Source: Mesorhizobium sp. WSM3862
Lineage (GTDB): Bacteria > Pseudomonadota > Alphaproteobacteria > Rhizobiales > Rhizobiaceae
Direction: 5' to 3'
DNA length: 64,000 nt
NCBI RefSeq assembly: GCF_002294985.1
Contig: NZ_NSGE01000006.1
Coordinates: 124,001-188,000, forward strand
Made by a program: the position numbers and the translations under genes. Position 1 is the stretch's first letter, and every line of letters starts with the position of its first letter. The notes beneath the pieces were generated by a model, which ran no database searches, was not told the origin of the DNA, and was given only the letters and a program-made list of their open reading frames with translations. Shown here piece after piece: positions 34,072 to 41,522 of this stretch.

Positions 34072-36998
34072 TCGGCGGCTTCCCTTTTTATGCGGAATCC
34101 ATCGCCGAAGCGAAGCACATCCGGTGACGGCTCGAAATTTGGCGGCTGCCGCAAGCGCTCGAATTGCGGCTCGGTGAAGCCGGCCTCTTCCGCGGCGCAT
34201 TTGGCGATACGCACGCGCACGTCGAACCATGCCGCCTGTCCGGTGACGGGGTCGGAGTTCGAATAGCGCTTGCCGTTGACGGTGGCTGCGGTCTGGTCGC
34301 CGATGATGTGATTGAGCAGGAAGCCGCGATTGCTCTCTGCGGCGTCGTCCTTCAGGCCCCAGCTGCCGCGCCGCTTGCCGATCGCGTTCCAGGTCCAGAC
34401 CGTGTCCGGGTTGACGCCGTCGATCAGCTTGATCTGACCCTTCACGCGGCCGTTGATGCTTTCGATCCACACCCAGTCGTCGTCGGCCAGCCCAAGCCTC
34501 GCTGCGGTCTCCCGGTGCACGAACAGCCGGTTCTGGCTGGTGATTTGTCTCAGCCACGCATTCTGCGAGCCCCAGGAATGGTACATGTGCATCGGCCGCT
34601 GCGTCAGCGCATGCAGCGGATATTTTTGAAGATCGACGGTGTCGTCTTCGAAGGGCGCGTACCAGAACGGCAGCGGGTCCATATAGGCTTCGATCCGGTC
34701 GCGCTCGGCCTCCGGCGGCTGCACCTTGCCATGACCGCGCGCGGCGAGGCGAAAGCGCTGCATCGGCTCCGAATAGAGCTGAAAGATGATCGGATCGGCC
34801 TTGGAGATGAATCCCATCTGCACGGCAAAGTCGAGATATGCGCGGTTGCCCATCTTGTAATAGCGCTGGTCGTCGGCGAACCCGTGGTGCCAGAAACCGC
34901 CATTGTCGATGTAGCGCTGCAACTGGTCCGGGTTCACCTCGCCTTTGCCGATCGCGTCGCCGTTCTTACCGCGCCAGCCGGCAAGCGGGCCGATGCCGGG
35001 CGTGCGCTCGTGGTTGACGATGTAGTCGGCATAGTCGCGGTATTTCGCCGAACCGTCTTCGTTGGCGAAACCAGGCAGGCCGAGCCGCGCGCCGAGCTCG
35101 ATGAGCACCGACTGGAACGGCCGGACATCCCGGTCCGGCTGCACCACCGGGTGACGGATGGCATCGCCCGGCCCGTCGGCATGGCTGATCGGCCGGTCGA
35201 GCAGGCTGATGCAGTCGTGCCGCTCGAGATAGGTCGTGTCGGGCAGCACCAGGTCGGCGAACGGCACCGTCTCGGAATAATAGGCGTCGGAATAAATGAT
35301 GAAGGGGATCTTGTAGTCGCCCGCCTCGTCCCTGTCGGTGAGCATACGAACCGTCTCGACGGTATTCATCGAGGAGTTCCAGGCCATGTTCGACATGTAC
35401 ATCATCAGCGTGTCGATCGGATAAGGGTCGCCGGCCCAGGCATTGCGGATGACGCTGTGCATCAGGCCGTGGGCGGCCAAGGGCGCTTCCCAGGAATAGG
35501 CCTTGTCGATGCGGATCGGTGTGCCGACCTCGTCGACGAGCAGATCGTCGGGCCCTGAGACGAAGCCGAGCGGCATGCCCTCCAGCGGCGTCATCGGGCG
35601 GACGTTCTTGCCTGCGGGCTTTGGCCCCGGCGGCGCGCAACGCGGATAGGGCGGCTTGAAGCGGAAGCCGCCGGGCACGTCCACCGTGCCGAGCAGAACC
35701 TGCAGCAGGTGGATGGCGCGGCAAGTATGAAAGCCGTTGGAATGGGCCGAGATGCCGCGCATGGCATGCATCGACACCGGCCGGCCCTTCATCGTCTCGT
35801 GCCGGCGGCCCGCCCGATCGGTCCAGGCGACCGGCAGCTCGATCGCCTGCTCGAAGGCGACATGCGCCAGCTCCGCCGCGATCCGTCGGATGGTGTCGGC
35901 GCCGACCCCGCAGCGCTCCGCCACCGCCTCCGGCGAATGGCTTTCGTGCAGGTATCGGTCGGCGATCAGCTGAAATACCGGTGCGCAGCGGCGGCCATTG
36001 ACGGTGTAGTTGCCGGTCAATGCTGGTTTGGCATCCGGATCGGCGGCATTGACGGGCGCCTTCGCCACCCTGTCCCAAGCCAACAGGCTGCTGTCGCCAT
36101 CGAGCATGAACAATCCGTCATCGGCGGAACCGGGATGCTGCACGACAAGCACCGGCGCGTTGGTGTAGCGCAGCAGATAGTCGAGATCTATGCGGCCGGC
36201 CTTGAGCAACTCATGGACGAGCGCCAGCACGAACAGTCCGTCCGTGCCGGGTCGTATGCCGATCCAGTCATCGGCAATCGCGTTGTAGCCGGTGCGGCAA
36301 GGGTTGATCGACACCACCTTGGCGCCGCGCGCCTTGAGCTTGCCGAGGCCGATCTTGATCGGGTTGGAATCGTGATCCTCGGCGACGCCGAACAGCATGA
36401 AGTATTTCGTGTTGTCCCAGTCGGGCTCGCCGAACTCCCAGAACGAGCCGCCGATCGTGTAGAGCCCACCGGCCGCCATGTTGACCGAGCAGAAGCCGCC
36501 ATGGGCGGCGAAGTTGGGCGTACCGAACTGGCTCGCCCACCAGCCGGTCAGCGACTGCGACTGGTCGCGCCCGGTGAAAAAGGCAAGCTTTCTCGGATCG
36601 GTGCGGCGGATCGCCGACAGCCGCTCGGTGGCGATCGTGAGCGCTTCGTCCCATTCGATCTCGCGAAACTCGCCGGAGCCGCGAGGCCCTGTGCGCAGCA
36701 GCGGCTTCCTCAGCCGCGCCGGGCTGTAATGCTGCATGATGCCGGCGCTGCCCTTGCCGCAGATCACGCCGCGGTTCACCGGGTGGTCCTTGTTGCCGTT
36801 GATGTAGCGCAGCTTGCCGTCCTTGATGTGGACGTCGATGCCGCAGCGGCAGGCGCACATGTAGCAGGTGGTTTTGGCGATGCGGTCGGACACGCTCGGC
36901 GAGGTCTCGACGCCGTCGCCTTCGTCAGGCGCCTGGCTGTCGGCCAACGGCCGCTGGGAGGGCGCGGAGTTTGCGCCGCGTGGTTCAGCTAGGCTCAT
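34068..36998 (-). CDS. soeA: Molybdopterin oxidoreductase catalytic subunit, cytoplasmic (SoeA-like sulfite dehydrogenase)
   Basis: This 976-residue protein is a DMSO-reductase-superfamily enzyme binding bis-MGD. The [4Fe-4S] motif is CYMCACRCGIDVHI with a fourth Cys in GVICGKG (residues 45-82). GGFCSVNMAAGG near 172 probably supplies the molybdenum-ligating Cys. The C-terminal molybdopterin-binding domain is at LTQRPMHMYHSWGSQNAWLR. There is no twin-arginine signal; with the DmsB- and DmsC-type partners this matches SoeABC, which oxidises sulfite to sulfate in the cytoplasm and feeds the quinone pool. The substrate is inferred. Its ATG shares a base with the stop of a small upstream ORF (TAATG). 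Confidence 0.85.
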   Translation of the reverse strand: MSLAEPRGANSAPSQRPLADSQAPDEGDGVETSPSVSDRIAKTTCYMCACRCGIDVHIKDGKLRYINGNKDHPVNRGVICGKGSAGIMQHYSPARLRKPLLRTGPRGSGEFREIEWDEALTIATERLSAIRRTDPRKLAFFTGRDQSQSLTGWWASQFGTPNFAAHGGFCSVNMAAGGLYTIGGSFWEFGEPDWDNTKYFMLFGVAEDHDSNPIKIGLGKLKARGAKVVSINPCRTGYNAIADDWIGIRPGTDGLFVLALVHELLKAGRIDLDYLLRYTNAPVLVVQHPGSADDGLFMLDGDSSLLAWDRVAKAPVNAADPDAKPALTGNYTVNGRRCAPVFQLIADRYLHESHSPEAVAERCGVGADTIRRIAAELAHVAFEQAIELPVAWTDRAGRRHETMKGRPVSMHAMRGISAHSNGFHTCRAIHLLQVLLGTVDVPGGFRFKPPYPRCAPPGPKPAGKNVRPMTPLEGMPLGFVSGPDDLLVDEVGTPIRIDKAYSWEAPLAAHGLMHSVIRNAWAGDPYPIDTLMMYMSNMAWNSSMNTVETVRMLTDRDEAGDYKIPFIIYSDAYYSETVPFADLVLPDTTYLERHDCISLLDRPISHADGPGDAIRHPVVQPDRDVRPFQSVLIELGARLGLPGFANEDGSAKYRDYADYIVNHERTPGIGPLAGWRGKNGDAIGKGEVNPDQLQRYIDNGGFWHHGFADDQRYYKMGNRAYLDFAVQMGFISKADPIIFQLYSEPMQRFRLAARGHGKVQPPEAERDRIEAYMDPLPFWYAPFEDDTVDLQKYPLHALTQRPMHMYHSWGSQNAWLRQITSQNRLFVHRETAARLGLADDDWVWIESINGRVKGQIKLIDGVNPDTVWTWNAIGKRRGSWGLKDDAAESNRGFLLNHIIGDQTAATVNGKRYSNSDPVTGQAAWFDVRVRIAKCAAEEAGFTEPQFERLRQPPNFEPSPDVLRFGDGFRIKREAAE

Positions 36999-37153
36999 TA
37001 TCCGCGAACGCTCTTGTCGCTTGCCATCTTGGTCTTGGTCTTCGGGCCGGGCCCGCGCATATAGTGCAGCTCAGGATGGTAGCGGTCGCCGGCGAGCTGC
37101 CGCTTCAGCTGGCGGCTCCAATGCGCGAAAAGGGATTTGAAGCGCCCGATCAT
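36998..37153 (-). CDS. Small basic protein translationally coupled to soeA
   Basis: This 51-residue ORF (ATG 37153) begins MIGRFKSLFAHWSRQLKRQL and ends with a Lys-rich tail, PGPKTKTKMASDKSVRG. Its TAA stop overlaps the soeA ATG as TAATG. It is strongly basic, with one short amphipathic segment and no cysteine or signal peptide. AAGG lies 6 nt before the start. An in-frame Met nine codons earlier is possible. I do not recognise a family. Position and coupling suggest a real gene: a leader for soeA translation or a small partner in cofactor insertion. This is unproven. Confidence 0.6.
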   Translation of the reverse strand: MIGRFKSLFAHWSRQLKRQLAGDRYHPELHYMRGPGPKTKTKMASDKSVRG

Positions 37154-37203
37154 TTCCAACCTTGGCGGCAGAACGGCCAATTTTTTCCAAGCTCGGCTAA
37201 AAA

Positions 37204-37232
37204 GTTAGAACAAAGCGATTGATCTGTCTAAC
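37204..37232. promoter_or_regulatory. Candidate LysR operator between soe operon and lysR gene
   Basis: GTTAGA (37204-37209) and TCTAAC (37227-37232) form a dyad with 17 bp between the arms, in the 123-bp divergent gap. Spaced dyads of this size are usual for LysR-type regulators, which typically bind between themselves and their target operon. Confidence 0.45.
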
Positions 37233-37276
37233 AAGCCGCTCTTGTAATTCCGATCGATTTTGCTTCTTAGTTGGCC

Positions 37277-38185
37277 ATGACCCTCGATCAGCTTCGCATC
37301 TTCGTCGCCGTCGCCGAGCATGGCCACATGACCAAGGCGGCCGACCTGCTCGGCATCTCGCAATCGGCCGCCTCTGCCGCCATCCGCGCGCTTGAAAGCC
37401 ATCATGGCGTGCGGCTGTTCAACCGGGTCGGCCGCAACATCGAGCTCGCGCAGACCGGCCACCGCTTCCTGCCCGAAGCCAAGGCTGTTCTGGAACGGGC
37501 AGCGGCTGCCCACAACGTGCTGGAGCATGTTTCCCAGACCATCACCGGCAGCCTGTCGATATCGGCCAGTCAGACCATCGCCAGCTACTGGCTGCCGAGG
37601 CGCCTGGCGTCCTTCCACGAGGCCTATCCGGCGGTGCGCCTGAGCGTCACCATCGGCAACACGCGGCAAGTGGAAACCAATGTGCTGGACGGCCGGGCCG
37701 ATTTCGGGCTGGTCGAAGGCCGAACCGAGTCCGACATATTGCGGCGCGCCACGGTCGATGAGGATCGCCCCATGCTGGTCGTTGCGGGCTCACATCCCGA
37801 GCTTCCGATGACGCCGGCGGGAAACCTCGACATCAGGTCGTTGCGCTGGATCATCAGGGAGGGCGGGTCGGGCACGCGCGAGGCGCTGGAGGATTTTGCG
37901 CGCAGTGAAGGGGTTCCGCCGGCGGAGTTGCAGATCTTTCTTGTCCTGCCCAGCAACGAGGCTGTGCGTCAGGCGGTGGAGGCTGGTGCCGGCGCGACCA
38001 TAATTTCCGAGCTCGTCATTGCGCGCTCGCTGGCGGAAGGCAGCTTGCGATCCGTGCCGGTCGTTCTGCCGAAACGCGATTTCGCCATGATTACCCATCG
38101 CGACCGGCAGGCGAGCCTCGCGCAAATGGCGCTCAAGGCGCATCTCACCGGCAAGCAGGACGCGTCGTCAACGGGGAGGGGCTAG
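37277..38185 (+). CDS. LysR-family transcriptional regulator
   Basis: The 302-residue protein has an N-terminal helix-turn-helix (VAEHGHMTKAADLLGISQSA, residues 12-31, then AASAAIRALESHHGVRLFNR) and a C-terminal periplasmic-binding-like effector domain starting GSLSISASQTIASYWLPRRL. It is divergent from the soe operon, the classic arrangement for a LysR activator of its neighbour, and may sense a sulfur metabolite. The ATG at 37277 is preferred over a TTG two codons earlier. The effector is unknown. Confidence 0.93.
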   Translation: MTLDQLRIFVAVAEHGHMTKAADLLGISQSAASAAIRALESHHGVRLFNRVGRNIELAQTGHRFLPEAKAVLERAAAAHNVLEHVSQTITGSLSISASQTIASYWLPRRLASFHEAYPAVRLSVTIGNTRQVETNVLDGRADFGLVEGRTESDILRRATVDEDRPMLVVAGSHPELPMTPAGNLDIRSLRWIIREGGSGTREALEDFARSEGVPPAELQIFLVLPSNEAVRQAVEAGAGATIISELVIARSLAEGSLRSVPVVLPKRDFAMITHRDRQASLAQMALKAHLTGKQDASSTGRG

Positions 38186-38197
38186 AGCAAGGAAGCG

Positions 38198-39454
38198 TCA
38201 GGCGAATTTGCGCCGCGCATCAAGCGCGAGCCCAAGCCCGACCGAGCCGAACATATCGCCTTCGATGACCGAGGCCTGCGGCACCAGCGAAAGGATCCGC
38301 CGCTTTGCCAGCGGGATCGCCGTCGAACCGCCGGTGAGGAACACGGCGGTGATGGCCGAAGCGGGAACGCCTGCGTCGGCAATCGTTTGCCTGACCGTCG
38401 CGGCCACCCGTTCGATGTCGCCGCCGATCGTCTCTTCCAGGCCGGCGCGCGTGATCCCGGCCGCGAAGCGTACGCCGGGCAGCGACACCTTCACCTCGGC
38501 CCAGGAATATTCTGTCAGCGTGATCTTGGCCCGTTCGACCAGGCCGGCCATCGCATGCCCGTAACGATGCTCGACAATGTGGATGAAGCGGTCGACGAGA
38601 TCGGCGCGCTCGGCTTCGAAGCGGATCTGCTTCAAATCCGACATCGCCTTCGCGGTGTAAATGAGATTGATGCGCTGCCAGGTGGCGAGGTCGATGAAAT
38701 AACTTGCCGGCAGATTGCGCTTGCCGTCCTTGGTCGGCGTCAGATAGCCGAGCTCGGGCATGATATGGGCGATGCTGAGCAGCCGGTCGAAATCCGTGCC
38801 GCCGATATGGATGCCGCGATTGGCCAATATGTCGCCCTTGCGGTCGTCCGAGCGGGCGCGCTCCGGCGAGACGCGCACGATCGAGAAGTCGGAGGTGCCG
38901 CCGCCCATGTCGACGATCAGCGCCAGCTCTTCGCGGGCGACGTTCTGTTCGTAGTCGAGCGCCGCCGCGATCGGCTCGAACTGGAAGGCGATGTGCTTGA
39001 ACCCTTGTGCGCGCGCCGCCTTTTCGAGCTCGCTTTGCGCCTTGGCGTCGGCGTCGGCATCGTCATCGACGAACTGCACGGGGCGGCCGAGCACGACGCG
39101 TTCGACCGGGCCGCCGGCATCCTCTTCCAGCCGCTTCTTCAAATGGCTGATGAAAAAGCCGATGATGTCGATGAAGCCGATCAGGCGCGCCTTGATGCGC
39201 GTCTTCTCGTTGGCGAGCGAGCTGCCGAGAACGCTTTTCAGCGAGCGCATCAGCCGGCCCTCGACGCTGTCGGTGTAGTCGGCGATCGCGCGGCGGCCGA
39301 AATAGGTGTGGCCGTCCTCGAAGTTGAAGAAGACGGCGCTCGGCAAGGTGGGCTGTTCGCCCTCCAGTGCTACCAGTTGCGCCCGGCCGTGGCGGATCAC
39401 GCCCACTGTGGAATTGGACGTGCCGAAATCGATGCCGCCGAATGCTGGATGCAT
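38198..39454 (-). CDS. YegD-like Hsp70-family ATPase
   Basis: This 418-residue protein has only the Hsp70/actin nucleotide-binding domain, without a substrate-binding domain. Phosphate loops are GGIDFGTSNSTVGVI (residues 6-20) and LIVDMGGGTSDFSIV (near 184), and the adenosine motif is AVFLTGGSTAIPL near 373. It resembles E. coli YegD. The function of these lone Hsp70-like ATPases is not established. The gene converges with lysR (12-bp gap) and stands apart from other chaperone genes. Confidence 0.9.
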   Translation of the reverse strand: MHPAFGGIDFGTSNSTVGVIRHGRAQLVALEGEQPTLPSAVFFNFEDGHTYFGRRAIADYTDSVEGRLMRSLKSVLGSSLANEKTRIKARLIGFIDIIGFFISHLKKRLEEDAGGPVERVVLGRPVQFVDDDADADAKAQSELEKAARAQGFKHIAFQFEPIAAALDYEQNVAREELALIVDMGGGTSDFSIVRVSPERARSDDRKGDILANRGIHIGGTDFDRLLSIAHIMPELGYLTPTKDGKRNLPASYFIDLATWQRINLIYTAKAMSDLKQIRFEAERADLVDRFIHIVEHRYGHAMAGLVERAKITLTEYSWAEVKVSLPGVRFAAGITRAGLEETIGGDIERVAATVRQTIADAGVPASAITAVFLTGGSTAIPLAKRRILSLVPQASVIEGDMFGSVGLGLALDARRKFA

Positions 39455-39626
39455 AGCAGCCTCCTGTCATTGGTTTCGTCGCAGCGCATCGCCGGCGTCG
39501 AAAAACGCGCCGTAACCCGGTCGCCGGACCGCTCTGCCGAATTGAATGTGTGCTTGTCCCCGAGTTGGGAGGCGGCGACTTATCCCAAATCCGGGAACAG
39601 GGGAACCCTCATTCGCGCGAAAAACG

Positions 39627-40415
39627 TCAATCCTTGCGGAAAACGATGCGTCCGAGCCAGCCGGTGAGCATGGCAAGCGACACGGCGAACACGCCGTAGA
39701 GGAAGGAATAGTCGTGCGCGACGCGGAAGATCGACTGTTCGAAACCGGACTTGCGGATTTCGAGCTGGGCCGAGCTCTCCTTCACGAACATGCCGCTCTT
39801 GAACAGGAAGGCGCGTGCCTTATGGGTGCCGACCGGGATGTTGGGCGCGAGCCGGACGGTGGCGCGGAACAGGTTCTGCGACAGGAACTGGACGCCCCCG
39901 ACATTCTCGCTGTAAAGGCCGGTCGCCGTCTTGCGCTCACGAAGTGCCGAGGTGAATTCCTCGATCGTGATCGGGCTGTCGCTGGGCTCGGCCGGTTGCA
40001 TGTAGAGGTTCGAAGCGCCGAGAGACAGCTGCTTGTAGCTGTTCGGCTCGGTGATGTCCTGCAGCGGGCGGGTCGTCGCCACCGAGTAGGATACCGGCAC
40101 GTTCTCGAAAGTCTCCGATTCCAGATTGATCCAGACGCCGAGCACCCTGTCCTTGCGGCGCACGACGACGGGGCGGGCGGGACCCTCCAGCACGACGATG
40201 ACATCGTAGCGTCCTTGGCGCGCGATCAGCGGATCGGGATTTTCAAGCGAGCCGAAAATGGTGAGGTCAGCGCCGGAAAACCCGGCAGTGATCGAAATGG
40301 CGTCGGTCGACAGGCCGATCTGGATGCTTTCCGTCGCCGGCGTCTGTGCCGCCGCCGGCAGTGCTGCGGCAGCGAGCGACAGGATGGCGGCTGCGAACGC
40401 TCTCAACGGCCCCAT
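39627..40415 (-). CDS. TIGR02186-family membrane-anchored periplasmic protein
   Basis: The 262-residue protein has a signal peptide (residues 1-23, cleaved near AAA-Q), an extracytoplasmic beta-rich domain (ESIQIGLSTDAISITAGFSG onward) and one C-terminal membrane helix (FLYGVFAVSLAMLTGWLGRI). This layout matches the TIGR02186 family of unknown function, often encoded beside TauE/SafE permeases. Its ATG shares a base with the permease stop (TGATG), which indicates translational coupling and probably a joint role in export. Confidence 0.82.
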   Translation of the reverse strand: MGPLRAFAAAILSLAAAALPAAAQTPATESIQIGLSTDAISITAGFSGADLTIFGSLENPDPLIARQGRYDVIVVLEGPARPVVVRRKDRVLGVWINLESETFENVPVSYSVATTRPLQDITEPNSYKQLSLGASNLYMQPAEPSDSPITIEEFTSALRERKTATGLYSENVGGVQFLSQNLFRATVRLAPNIPVGTHKARAFLFKSGMFVKESSAQLEIRKSGFEQSIFRVAHDYSFLYGVFAVSLAMLTGWLGRIVFRKD

Positions 40416-41332
40416 CAGGTCAGGCCCGCGAGCGAATAGCGATTGGGAGGCGTCACGAAAAGGTCGATGGCCAGGCGGATGGCGACGGCCAGAACCAACA
40501 GCGCCAGAAGCGCCCGCAACTGCTCGCCGCGCAGCCGCTGGCCCGCCTTGGCGCCATATTGCGCGCCGGCAACGCCGCCCGCCATCAGCAGGAAGGCCAG
40601 GATCACGTCGACCGTCTGGTTGGTCGTGGCATGCACCAGCGTGGTGTAGGCCGAGGTGAAGATGATCTGGAACAGCGAGGTGCCGATAACGACGTTGGTC
40701 GGCACCTTGAGCAGGTAGATCAGCGCCGGCACCATGATGAAGCCGCCGCCGACGCCCATGATCGACGACAGGAAGCCGATTGCCGCGCCGAGGCCGAGCA
40801 CCGGGATGATGCTGACGAACAGCTTCGAGGCGCGGAAGCGCATCTTGAACGGCAGCCGGTGAATCCAGTTGTGCTGGCCGGATTTCTTCAGCACCGGCGC
40901 CGCGCCGCTGCGCGAGGCGCGCAGCGCGTTGACGCTCTCGACCAGCATCAGCCCGCCAACGGTGCCGAGCAGCGCGACGTAGAGCAGCGAGATGAAGAGG
41001 TCCAACTGGCCGAGCCGGCGCAGCAGCGCAAAGACATAGATGCCGGCGGTCGAGCCGACAATGCCGCCGGCGAGAAGCACTCCGCCGAGCTTGAAGTCGA
41101 GCGTGCCGCGCTTGAAGTGCGACAGCGCGCCGGAGAAGGAGGAGGCTATGACCTGGTTGGCCCCCGTGGCCACCGCGATCGCCGGCGGGATGTTGTAGAA
41201 GATCAGGAGCGGCGTGATCAGGAAGCCGCCGCCGACCCCGAACATGCCCGACAGGAAACCCACCGCCGCGCCCATCGCCAGCAGCACGAAGACGTTGACG
41301 GAAATTTCCGCGATCGGGAGATAGATGCCCAC
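40415..41332 (-). CDS. TauE/SafE-family permease (putative sulfite/organosulfonate exporter)
   Basis: This 305-residue integral membrane protein has two repeated TauE halves, each opening with a Gly-rich helix: AVGFLSGMFGVGGGFLITPL and AIGFLSSIMGVGGGFIMVPA. About eight helices are predicted. Members export sulfite, sulfoacetate or related anions. The start is GTG at 41332 (VGIYLPIAEIS); the upstream in-frame extension is basic and not family-like. With the SoeABC operon about 4 kb away, a sulfite-related substrate is plausible but not shown. Confidence 0.88.
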   Translation of the reverse strand: MGIYLPIAEISVNVFVLLAMGAAVGFLSGMFGVGGGFLITPLLIFYNIPPAIAVATGANQVIASSFSGALSHFKRGTLDFKLGGVLLAGGIVGSTAGIYVFALLRRLGQLDLFISLLYVALLGTVGGLMLVESVNALRASRSGAAPVLKKSGQHNWIHRLPFKMRFRASKLFVSIIPVLGLGAAIGFLSSIMGVGGGFIMVPALIYLLKVPTNVVIGTSLFQIIFTSAYTTLVHATTNQTVDVILAFLLMAGGVAGAQYGAKAGQRLRGEQLRALLALLVLAVAIRLAIDLFVTPPNRYSLAGLT

Positions 41333-41415
41333 CCGTCTGTCTCGATCAGTTTGCCTGTCGGCGAATGCCGCCGTCCCCGGCAGTTTCGCACCAAAAAGCC
41401 AATTTTTTCTTGCGC

Positions 41416-41450
41416 GGCGCGGCGCCGGGGTCAAACCCCGGCGCCGCGCC
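41416..41450. terminator. Perfect 15-bp GC stem-loop between podJ-like gene and permease
   Basis: GGCGCGGCGCCGGGG and its exact complement flank a 5-nt TCAAA loop. It is 73 bp past the stop of the podJ-like gene on the minus strand. Neither side has a proper T-run, so it may be a Rho-assisted terminator or an mRNA-stabilising hairpin. Confidence 0.55.
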
Positions 41451-41522
41451 GAAACGAAAACCGTCTCAATCAGTTAACAGGCAAATCTGTGGCAAGCCGT
41501 CGCGGAAGCGACGCGCCTGCCG

